A stretch of DNA of 64,000 nt from contig CM026424.1 in the NCBI GenBank assembly GCA_014871385.1, positions 12,862,892 to 12,926,891 of the forward strand. Reading direction: 5' to 3'. This document shows positions 11,346-21,681 of this stretch, piece by piece. The notes under the pieces were generated by a model. That model was not told where the DNA came from, did not search any database, and saw only the letters and a list, made by a program, of their open reading frames with translations. This stretch comes from Ceratodon purpureus. Lineage: Eukaryota > Streptophyta > Bryopsida > Pseudoditrichales > Ditrichaceae. The stretch's first letter is position 1. Every line of letters starts with the position of its first letter. Position numbers and translations under genes: made by a program.

Positions 11346-12330
11346 TTAAGGACCTCCAAAGCTCATTTCAAATATCAATGGGAGCCTGGACGACAAGAAA
11401 ATGAAGAAAGACAGCGCTTATCTTGATATCAGTTTCAAGTTTCAACCCCATCGATAGACAGAAACCCCATGTACAACAATTTTGTTAGGAATGAAAAGAG
11501 GTGATGAGGTAATTCTTCTTGATAATATAGATATCTACCTTGCTCATGAGTCATCAACAACTCCAAGTCTCCAAAACTGTTTGTGCGAAGGGAGCACTTT
11601 GAAGTTGTTATTCAAACAGTATAAGGGAAGGGTGCTGAAAACCGACCATATTTCAGGTGTGCCCACAACGTCGAACAGTGAAAGAAAAAATTTAGAATTT
11701 TTGGATGGTCTGCGAAGCAGACGAACTTCTGATAGGCACTTATGTGTAGACAGTAGACGAACTTCTGATGGGCACTTATGTGTACTTCTGATAGTTTATC
11801 TACAGTATACAAATTTGTGATTATTTCATTAAAACATATTCCCAGAGTGTCTCTAAAGCATCTTTTGTTAATTTTCACTATACTCATATTATTTCCAAAT
11901 TATTACCTTTTATCTTCCCACATGTAGGTTTTTGGTATTTTGTATGCAGATGACCTTGCAAGGCATCCTTAAATGGTCAAACGGTAATTTACCACTTGAA
12001 TTATGATTTATTAGCGTCTCAAAAGTATTGCATGCACATTCTCTAAGACTATCATTTCTATGGTATTATTTTATATATCCTTTAGCACAAAATTCCAGAT
12101 TTTCTTTAATGATATAAACATCCTTTTGAAAGGGCACCTAGCAGCAAAAAAAAAAGTCTTTAGTATTTAGTATAAACATTGGTTACATTTTTTTTTATTA
12201 TTTAGAATTTCAAACCAATCTAACAAGGACGCATCTAAACATCTAAATTTCTAAAACTTGAATTATAAATAATAAATCTTTAGGAATTGCAAAAAAAAAT
12301 TGCTGCATAAATCTAGCAAATTTTGGAGTC
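11346..12330. other. AT-rich DNA with repeat remnants
   Basis: A 38-bp unit containing GACGAACTTCTGATGGGCAC occurs twice (about 11717-11754 and 11755-11783). Its core also ends the arm repeat near 2936-2955, so these are probably further arm fragments. The rest is A/T-rich without a gene; the 112-codon frame at 11482-11820 shows no domain. Confidence 0.5.
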
Positions 12331-13449
12331 AAATATATTCAATTGAACATTGAGGTTGTTCTTATACATTTGCAAAGACAATCATCTCAGCTATTGGTAC
12401 ATAAAATTGAGAAGGTAATGGAACAATGCTCCAAAATATTTGCATCTGCCCTACATCAACAAAATCATGAAGTATCAATAACTGTATAATTTCTTTTTGG
12501 ATGATTTAAAGCAAAAAACAATATTTGCAAAGTTATAAAGCTACTACATTTTTGCATCTTAACCCCTAAAGGCCATTGATGTTTTTGAAGCGAGAACTAC
12601 CAAAAACATATCGCTATTGATAGAATTCTATTGTTTTCTAAATTTAGAGTCAATATTGAATATTTAACCGTATGATCTTGTACCTTCCTTATTCAAAAAG
12701 GTGTATACCAATTCTGAAGACAATCCACCGTATAAATTTTGAGATTGTAACATTTGAAGTCACTGTAAAAAAATTTTTTGACACTGCCCCGTGAGTATAC
12801 CTAAGTCTTGATGCCCAAAAACTATACTTTGCAAACACATTTGATAAATGGAGGATCATCAATCCATTTAGGTATGGACGTTAGGTATAAGCACACAAAG
12901 TTTGAGCCTCATACGACCTTGGAAAGGCAAAAACATCCTTGATTTTGTGAAAGGGGGTGTGCTGAAATTGTCTTACTAAGTTACATTCTTCAAAATTAAA
13001 ACTACTTAAAGGGTGATCTAAAAATGTCCAGTTGAAAATCTGAACGGTAGATATGTTGAAGTCAAAGAAGAAAAGAACCAAAAACAATTTCAATGCAATC
13101 GGAGTAGATCTCAAATTTCTAGAACTTTTTGAAGTGTAATTGTATATTTCATTTCTTTTTGAAAGTGCAATTTTGGTAAAAGGGGGTCATGTGGATGTAC
13201 CCTTTGCCACATCATAGGTAATGGATAAAAATTTTGGAGTGGATGAAAATTGTATGTGGATGAAAAATATATATAATTGAATGAAAACTAAACTTTGGAT
13301 GATAGTTGTCATTTGGATGAAAAAAATCAGCAACTTCTTTAGATGGAAATAGTTAGTTAGATGAAAATTTTCTTGGATGAAAACCGTCAGAAATGTGTAT
13401 GGGTGTAAAAATATTGGACCCATCATTTTGCAAGTGCCCACCCTTTGAA

Positions 13450-13747
13450 TAGGGTTGTCATAACGGACGGACATGGGCCAAATATGAAAACCGGACGGCA
13501 CTTCGGACGGACGGACCTGTCGGTCCCCGACATTTATCGGACATAGCGGTCCCCTAGAAAGAATCAATAGGTATATATCTTCAATATATGCAAGATAAGC
13601 TTCAATATATGCAAGATAAGCTTCAATATATGCAAGATTGGAACGGTCAACCCTAAGTCTCGATCAAACGGACCTTCCTTGACCCTTAACGGACGGACGA
13701 GCGGACCGTATGGCACATCGGACGGGGAGGTCCTGTGAACAACCATG
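13450..13747. mobile_element. Nested hAT-like MITE (298 bp)
   Basis: An 8-bp duplication CCTTTGAA flanks it (13442-13449 and 13748-13755). The ends are TAGGGTTGTCATAACGG and, reversed, CATGGTTGTTCACAGG, with further inverted GGACGG-rich sequence inside. An 8-bp target duplication and TAGGGTTGTC-like, CGG-rich ends are typical of plant hAT MITEs. It lies inside TTAA element 1 and is therefore younger than it. Confidence 0.7.
13579..13641. repeat. 21-bp minisatellite, three copies
   Basis: Three tandem copies of CTTCAATATATGCAAGATAAG; the third ends in TTGG. Located inside the hAT-like element. Confidence 0.9.
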
Positions 13748-14495
13748 CCTTTGAAAATTTGTCTTGTCACTTTCTGCCCTATTGAATGATAGGCAACTTG
13801 GGCAGAAAATGGGAGATTTTCATTGGTTATTGGCTGCCCAAATTTGAGACTGATTCTTCTAAATTCATATCTTTTGCATCATAACTCCAAATGCTTTGAA
13901 ATTTGCGCCATTGGAAAGCTTGTGTTGAGAGCTATACATAGTAAAAATTTCAGAAAATAATAAAATTATGAAACCTTAGAATAGCCTGCCCAATAGGGCT
14001 GCGGCCCGAATCGGGTCTCAAGGGCCTTTTGGGGTTAAGAATTCCATTTTTAAATCTCCTATTGTAAAAAGCCATTCAAATTCTCACAGAATACATTTCA
14101 CTACAATTCACTTAGAGATGGCGTTTTGACTTTTTCTATTAACAATCATTTTTAATAATAAACTTAAGTTATAGTGAACGTCAATAAGAGTTTCATTTAC
14201 AAATAAATCTAAAAAATAAAACAAAAAAATTTGAAATTTTAAGGATCAAAAAACAAAAATATGAGAAATTATTCATGTTCTATTTTTTTATTTTTAATCA
14301 ATATAAGGCTATTTTTATTCATTTTTTGGGCGGAACAATAAACGTAAATAATAAATTTTTGAGAAAAAAATCTAATTATGCCAAAAAATTATTTCCAAAC
14401 ATAAAACATTTGTTCCAGGTGATCAAACATGCTATCAACCTACAATATTCTTTTAAGTTCATGTACTGCCGTATTCATTCAGACACCTTCAATAA

Positions 14496-15434
14496 CCCCT
14501 AATTTTCCTTATGTTTTTGGAAGCTTGAAACCTCAAAACTGCGATTATTTACCTCTATGCACTTCCAAGGGTATAAACAATTTTTAAAAAAAAATTAAAG
14601 ACTTTCAACCAGAAGATCTTGAATCTAAGCCTATTTGTAGTTCTAGTTCCAAAAACTGACCTTTAGATGATTATTCTTTTCAAGATCGTAACATTCAAAG
14701 TTTGTGCAAAAGTTTTTTTGAGCATAATTGCTTGAGAGGCATTGCTTCCACAGTGCGAAGGGAGACTTGAAGATTGTTACCTCAAACATTCCGGCCATAT
14801 TTTTTTCCATGTAGCTAACTAGATTAGGTATGCTCATGCAAAATTTTAGGGACTCAAAACGCTTTTTAGACCTTTATGCAAATTATTTTCTATACAAAGG
14901 TATAAAATTGACAAAATGGTAAAACATGCATTACATAAACAATTTGTGAGCTAAGGAAAAAATGAACGGTGAGTAGGTACCTTTATAAATTTGTGATTTT
15001 CAGAAAAACAATTTTTAAAAAATTCAAAAATCTCGAATTTCGACAAAAATTACTAAAAACTTTGAAGCTTGTCTTTGTAAGTTTTGGAGGCTGCCCTTGT
15101 AAAATTTGACAGCTTTTTGACTTGGATCACTATGAAATTTGAATATTGATTTAGTAATGAAAATATTTCAATTTTTGTTTTTTTAAAGATACCTAATTTT
15201 AGGCTGCCCGTTTTGGACTTGAAACCTAAAATTTCTTCTAAAATTTAAATTTGGCTCCAAAATTTTTACTACATAGACCTTACCATAAACAGAGCACTGA
15301 GTAAAATCTTGAAAAAAACCTTACCATAAACAGAGCACCCAATAAAAAACTTGAAAAAAATATTACTTTTAACATCCCCATCTAGGCTGCCTGAAATTGC
15401 AAAAACCATTTTGGGTTTTAAGGATAATCAGGGA
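14496..15434. mobile_element. TTAA-type non-autonomous element 2 (about 939 bp)
   Basis: Begins CCCCTAATTTTCCTTA; its end reversed reads TCCCTGATTATCCTTA. Flanking tetranucleotides are ATAA and GTAA, both one change from TTAA. Copy B has the uninterrupted site (CCTTCATTAAGACACC, TTAA at 17809-17812), so an insertion at TTAA followed by point mutations explains the data. No coding sequence recognised. Confidence 0.65.
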
Positions 15435-15869
15435 GTAAGGCATTGAGTTCAATTTGTCTACAATGTTAATCTAATAAATAAATTGAAGTCAAGCTATTTG
15501 AACAACCATTATAGTTCATATAGTGGGACTTTAATTTAATAATTATAGCAATCTATATAAGTATCAAAGTGCTAATTGTTTTAATGAAAGTCTTAATTGT
15601 TATAAGAACACCATATTCTTTAAATTGGAAATTTAATCCAATTTTGGAACCACTCAAATTTTTCTTATATTATTCCTAGGACCGATATAATTTTATTCAT
15701 GTTTTTGTGTTCAAACTTTGCAAAAATATTTAATGTATAATTATAATAACATCCAAAAATTACATAAAAAATATACACTTCATATATTTGGAAAAAATAC
15801 TATAACTCATGTAAAAATGATGTCACTTGGAACCATGAAAATTTCCAAATTGATGAATATGTTGTTTAA

Positions 15870-16557
15870 CCATTTAGTGCCAACGTGACCACAAAGTGGT
15901 CACTGAATCACTAGAAAATGAAACGCTGAAAAATCTATGAACTATCTCACTTCGACTTGTGAAGTTCACATGTGCATTTTTTGATTTTGTACATGATGCA
16001 AAAAGAAAGTTTAAAATCTGACTTTCTTAGCTATTCAAAATACCTATGTACAAAACACCAAAATACTTCAAATACCTCAAAAAATAGCAAATACTTACAA
16101 ATACAATACATGTACTATGTGGTATTTCTTGTATTTGCAAGTTTGTTATCTTGAATATTTGTTTGGGATTGTGTTCTCTTGTTCATGTTCTAGTACTACT
16201 GTATATATTCGGATCTTGATCAATGTACCAACTGGTTTCTTATTTTAACATATAAAATTTGTCTAGAACCATACTTAGATAAGTCACTTTCACTTGTAAA
16301 ATCTACGATAATTATGTATGAGTGTGTTCTTGACATGAAAGATTGCAATGAAGAGGTGTCGATATAGGCCATTGTTTAACCTCTTCACTTCTAATTTTGA
16401 AAATTTAACCCAAATTCTAATTAACCTTGAAGACTGAAGTCACACACCTCAAAAAATCTTATAATCCATATTAAGTGTGCATTATTGATCAAATACATAT
16501 TATAATCTTATAATCCAACGGTCCGATCTTACCAAGATTTCTCTGGGCACCAAAGGG
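15870..16557. mobile_element. TTAA-flanked non-autonomous element 3 (688 bp)
   Basis: Starts CCATTTAGTGCC and ends GGCACCAAAGGG, with TTAA at 15866-15869 and 16558-16561. Its body is homologous to element 4 (for example AATCTGACTTTCTTAGCTAT and ATACATGTACTATGT), so two copies of one family are present. The corresponding place in copy B near 17955 lacks it, though the left flank of the site differs between copies. Confidence 0.75.
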
Positions 16558-17140
16558 TTAATGCCAAATGTGATGGATTCCTTTCCTATAGATAGTGAGA
16601 TTTGTAAGATGTTAGTTAAATGATGAATAATAATGACAAATAATAATGACATAAAGCAACTAATCATTTTATACCTTTAATCTCTTAATCCAAAACTTTT
16701 GATGGGTAGTTATGATGGATTCTTTTCAAACTAAAATTTTAAGAATTCTCTTTGAATCATTTGACCATGAAATAAAGCATGAACAATTAAGATCTCATCT
16801 TAGCCTTAAAAAATAACACGTACACAAAGCTAACAACTATAAAATTTCTATAATATATTTTGGACAATGAATGAATGCCATAAATCGCCCTAAATCTAGA
16901 CATTATGGTGGTCAATCTCCCTAAATTTAGACACTCGCGGCGTGAAGGGTCACTATTCAGAGTGATTCCAAGTAGCCAAATTAAACGGTGAGTTGGAGTA
17001 TGCTGTTCCATTCAAATGGTTAACTTTTGAGATTCACACCAATTCACACCACTCCAATATAAATCGTTCACAAAAATTCGTAAGGAAAATGTGATTGTCG
17101 ATTTGAGGAAACCGATATCCAAAGAAGGATGAAGGCACAG

Positions 17141-19292
17141 AAAATATATTCAATTGAACATTGAGGTTGTTCTTACACGTTTCCAAAGACAATTGTCTCA
17201 GTTACTTGTACATAAAATCGTGGAGGTAATTGAGCAATGTTGCAAAATATTTGCATCAAGAAAACCATCAACCATCAATAACAATATATCTTTTGGGTGA
17301 TTTAATAAGAAATATAGAATTGCAAACCTACAAAGCCAATACCTTTTGGCATCTTTATGCAAGTCTTAAGAATTCATTTTTAAATCTGCCATTATAATAA
17401 GGCATTCAGATTCTCACAAAATCCATTTCATAATAAGTCACATAGAAATTGAAATTGAAATTTTAGATTTGCAATCATGTTTAATAAAAAACGTAAGATG
17501 TACTGTATATTAATAACAGGTTTAATTATAAACTATTCTAAAATAAAATAAAAACAAAAATTTAAGGATGGAAAAACAAAAATATGAGAATTTATACTGA
17601 GTGACATTTCTCTATTTTTGATCCATCTAAGGCATTTTTGAATAATTGTTTTTGGAAAAAAAATGAAAAGTTTAATTTTAGAAAGACAAATCTTAGAAAA
17701 GTTAAATTTTAGAAAAAAATCATTCAAGGGTGAACAAACCTACTGTCGACGTAGAGTATTCTTTTGTGTTTCTGTATAGTCATTGTCATAATCAATAGGA
17801 CACCTTCATTAAGACACCAAGTTCAATTTGTCCACATTAATTTAATATAAAAAAATGGATAAAGCCAAGCTATTTGAACAATCATTATAGACAAATACGT
17901 AATTTATAATTTATTAAATACACCAATTTATATAAACATCAAGGTGTTAATTGCTTAAATGTCAAATTTGGTGGATTGCTTTTCTATAGACAGTGAGATT
18001 TGGATGATGAATAATTATGTCATAAGGCTACTAATCTTTTGATCCCTTTAATCCAAAAAATTTGATGGACAATTTTCAAACTAAAATTTCAGGAATTTTT
18101 ATGAATGATCATTTCACTATGAAATTAAACACAAAAAATCACTTATCATCCCTGCCTATAAATTCAACATGCACACAGAGCTAACCATAGAATTTTTGTA
18201 ATATGTCATGGAATTTGGATGAATACCATCCACGAGACATTGGTTACTTTGTGGTGGTCAATCGCCAGAAATCTCGACACTCGCGGAGTTAATCTTTTAG
18301 TACTTAAGTGACCACTTAGAAAATGATCAGTGGATCACTAGAAAATGAAATGTTGAAAAATCTGTGAACCATTTCAATTCAACTTCTGAAGTTTAGATGT
18401 GCAACTTTTGATTTTTTAGATGATCCAAAAAGAAAATTTGAAATCTGACTTTCTTAGCTATACAAATACCTATGTATAAAACACCAAAACATTGTCACAT
18501 TGTCAAAATACTGTAAATACTCACAAACATGATACATGTACTATGTAGTAAAAATGACACATGTACTATGTGCTATTTCTTGTGTTTGCAAGTTTGTAAT
18601 CTTGGAATTTTTTTTTGGATTGTAATCTCTTGTTCGTATTCTAGGAGTGTATATATTTTGCTCTTGATCAATGTATCAACTCCTTTCTTATTTTATTATA
18701 TAATTATATCCTAAACCATACACGGATAAGTCACTCTCACTTATAAAATCTATAATAATTATGTATAAGTGTGTTCATCGACATGAAAGATCGTAATGAA
18801 GAGGTGCTGATAGAGGCCATTACTAGACATCTTTACTTTTAATTTTGAACATTTAACCCAAATTCTATTTATCCTTGAAGTTACACACCTCCAAAATCTC
18901 CATTTTAAGTGTACATTATACATATCAAAGACATTATAATCTTCCAATCCAAAGGTCCGATCTTACCAAGATTTAATTAACACTTGTTGCATTAAGCTAT
19001 GCTTACATTCATACAGTTGGATACTATTAATAGTCTCAATAAAACAGTAATTTATCAAGAAACACCCTAAAGGGTTAAGGGTCATTATTGAGAGTGATTC
19101 CAAGTAGCCCAATCAAACGGTGAGCTAGAATGTGTTGAGTTCCTTTTGAACGGTGAACTTCTAGGAACTCAAGTGCTTTAAGATTCACACCAATTCACAC
19201 CACTCCAAAAGAAATCGTGCACAAAAATTTGTAAGGAGAATGAGATTGTCGATTTGAGGAAACGCATATTCAAAGAAGGATGAAGGTACGGA
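17141..19292 (+). repeat. Tandem duplication of a non-coding unit, copy B (with one insertion)
   Basis: Second copy of the unit described for 12331-17140. It lacks TTAA elements 1-3 but has its own insertion (18293-19074). It ends with GATTTGAGGAAACGCATATT and GAAGGATGAAGG, matching the end of copy A near 17100-17135. Confidence 0.8.
18293..19074. mobile_element. TTAA-flanked non-autonomous element 4 (782 bp)
   Basis: Inserted between TTAA 18289-18292 and TTAA 19075-19078. The right end CACCCTAAAGGG is well kept; the left end TCTTTTAGTACT is eroded. The body is homologous to element 3. Copy A has the uninterrupted sequence CTCGCGGCGTGAAGGGTCAC (16935-16954), where one TGAA (16943-16946) stands for the target TTAA. 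This gives a clear empty/filled pair. Confidence 0.8.
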
Positions 19293-19667
19293 AGAATAGA
19301 TATAGGTGGAGAAAATTAGTTAACTCCTAATGTTGAAATCAACCCAATCAGGGTTGATTTCGGTCCGATCAGGCTTGCAGTTACAAAATTCAGATCAAAT
19401 GAAGTTGCTATTTTTGGCAAATAGTAGAGGTTTTCCATACCTTTCCAAAAAGTCATCTCATGCTTCATACTTTAGGAGAATTTCCCAGTCAAAGTTCAAA
19501 AACACTATTTGAAATCTGCCCAAAACTGCACAAACTACGGTATATGCTCATTTATTCTCATAAACTACAGCCCAAAATCAATTAAATTACAAAAACTTTA
19601 AAAATTCACCAAAAATTGAAATTTTCTTTTTCATCAAGTTTTTTTTTTTCTTCAAGTAAATAAGGTT
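19293..19667. other. AT-rich spacer
   Basis: Low-complexity AT-rich DNA between the tandem duplication and TTAA element 5, with a T-run at 19640-19649. No gene seen. Confidence 0.6.
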
Positions 19668-19671
19668 TTAA

Positions 19672-20424
19672 CCCCCAAATGCCTGAACCTATGACCACGG
19701 AAATAGACTTTGACTTTGGATGCTCTATTTTGCTACTGTAAATGATGTAAAACATTAATTTTTAATTTTTCTTAGTAAGATACACATGTTATCTACAAGC
19801 AATGATTTTATCAAAATTATTGGTTTCATTATATAATTAATATATTTTTTCAAATCAAAACAAACAAAGAAAATTCATATCAAATATAGGTTATACTAAA
19901 AAATTACAAAATATTTACCAGAGATGCATATGACAACCAAGAACTTTATTTTAGTTACAATGCTCAGAAGTTATGTTTTAATTCAAAACTATGATGAAAA
20001 AACCTAAAACCGTGGAAAATCAAGAAGTAGCCACTACTATACCCCTTCATCTTATACCAGCTATAAATCACTTAGTTTTAGGTATTTTTCAAAATTTTAA
20101 ATTGGACCGGAAAACATATTTGTTAAGCTACATTTCATTAGTTTACCTCAAATGCCAAAAAGATCATCCCAATAGTCCAAATTGTGTTCCAGCTATCTAT
20201 TTTAAGAAATTTTAAAATACACACACAGTATTGATATTTTGGACTTTAGGGAGGCACCAAAATTCAAGAAATTATCATTTTGAGGATTCATTATGAGGTT
20301 AGATAGATATCTCTCAACTTTACAACATGAAAAAAAAATGGATGAAAAGTTGTCATTTGGATGACAGTTATGGAACTTGAAAGAATGAGAACAACCAATT
20401 TTTGGTCGTTTAGGCATTTAGGGG
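19672..20424. mobile_element. TTAA-flanked non-autonomous element 5 (753 bp)
   Basis: Left end CCCCCAAATGCCTGAACC; right end reversed CCCCTAAATGCCTAAACG. TTAA at 19668-19671 and 20425-20428. Two internal frames of 71-74 codons have no recognisable domain. Ends belong to the same consensus as elements 1, 3, 4 and 6 (CCCYHWADKGCC). Confidence 0.75.
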
Positions 20425-20428
20425 TTAA

Positions 20429-21681
20429 GGCATGATCTCACTGTTAGGATTTTCAATCCAATCACTCTTCCCATGCCTTTTTTATTGTCAAAGAATGGCC
20501 TTTGTAGTTGAATTTCTATATGAATAATCAAGCATTTCATTTCTATAGGTTTTATAGGTCATATGAGGGTAAAAATTGCAAACGCATGTTCCTAACCGAC
20601 CCAAAAACAAGTATTTGAAGAGCCTCATATCAAATTTTCTACCAAAAATGGTTTGTTTGGCCCTCAAAATACTAGTTATCCTTTTCCCAACAATCAAAAA
20701 AACTTTTTTTCCATCTTTAAACATTACGATCTCACAATTGATAAGGAATTTGAATTTAAGATTTGACATACATATGCACATACAAGTTAGGTACAAGATC
20801 TTATAGTTGCATATTCAAAAATACATCAAAAATTAAAACTTTGCACCTTGCATTTAAAGAGGGCAATTTTGAGGGTTTTCTGCAATTTTGAGTGCATTCG
20901 ACATTAGGGGTTGAAGGCTTGAGCACCTTCAGGTGTCAAGGACCATAACCAGAATCCGAAACTCGGAACGGACGAACGGACAAAAGAGAACGTGAACAAT
21001 TCGACCCAACTGCAAACCCTCAAAATAAGGTAAAATCATCTGCGGCATTTCCAAAAGCCATACCCGGTTCGGGGATTCCGCACCTGCTGAGACAGGACTT
21101 CGCAACTAAAACTGACACAAAGAGTCACAGTCAGAATCATGAGTGCAACGGAAACAATCGCGTCTGTCATAAAATACGAACAAGACAAATGCACACTACT
21201 CACTTGGCATATATAAGCCTACATCAGCTTCTCCTCTGTATCACTCCTACAAGTCAGTATTCGTTCCATGCTCTTTCAATCCCCACCCCCCCAAAAAGGT
21301 GTGAGCAACTTCACGTTGCATAATCAAACATCGACACCCACAACTCACACACCCCTACACTTCGCCATTCACGCGCCAGCCACACAAAACAACCACTACA
21401 GTGTGTCACCACGCACTGCCCGCAATCCATGATCCACGAAAGCAATTCCGCGACCCACCATATGAATCGAAAATGGAATTCATTTGAAAGAAAAAAGAGA
21501 AAAGAGAAAGAATTAACACGAGCACTGCTCAGTATCTTCACGTATTCCTACACGGGCCTTCCGGCCCAAAATTTCGCTACTCCCGGAAAATTTATGCACC
21601 ATGCACCCCACTCACTGCACCACCCATCGCCACTCCGCCTCTCACCAAAAATACAACGGCCCGCCCGGCCCCTCTCTCACC
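20429..21681. other. AT-rich spacer grading into the PIE1 3' region
   Basis: 20488-20806 holds overlapping chance frames on both strands. ACATTAGGGGTTGA at 20901-20914 resembles a right end of the TTAA family without an obvious partner. From about 21000 GC content rises. The final few hundred bases before 21682 are presumably 3' UTR of the minus-strand PIE1 gene; I could not identify a poly(A) signal with confidence. Confidence 0.5.

Larger units (their letters stand above)
12563..14034. mobile_element. TTAA-flanked non-autonomous DNA element 1 (1472 bp)
   Basis: Starts CCCCTAAAGGCC and ends GGCCTTTTGGGG (inverse CCCCAAAAGGCC). TTAA lies on each side at 12559-12562 and 14035-14038. The matching position in copy B (17366-17369) is a single TTAA with the same flanks (TTAAGAATTC), which is an empty site. 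It contains a nested hAT-like element at 13450-13747. No transposase frame. A TTAA target with CCC/GGG ends is characteristic of the piggyBac superfamily; Sola3-type elements also use TTAA. Confidence 0.8.
12331..17140 (+). repeat. Tandem duplication of a non-coding unit, copy A (with three insertions)
   Basis: Blocks 12331-12558, 14035-14495, 15435-15590 and 16558-17140 align in order with copy B (17141-19292). Examples are ATTCAATTGAACATTGAGGT at the start and TCACACCAATTCACACCACT near the end. Removing the three TTAA-flanked insertions leaves about 1.7 kb, close to copy B without its own insertion (about 1.4 kb). The end of A runs directly into the start of B, so this is a head-to-tail tandem duplication. 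No coding content is evident. Confidence 0.8.

Noticed and set aside
12331-19292. Repeated block as a CRISPR-like array
   Set aside because: Only two copies, over 1 kb long, with transposon insertions and no regular spacers; the context is a plant nuclear genome.
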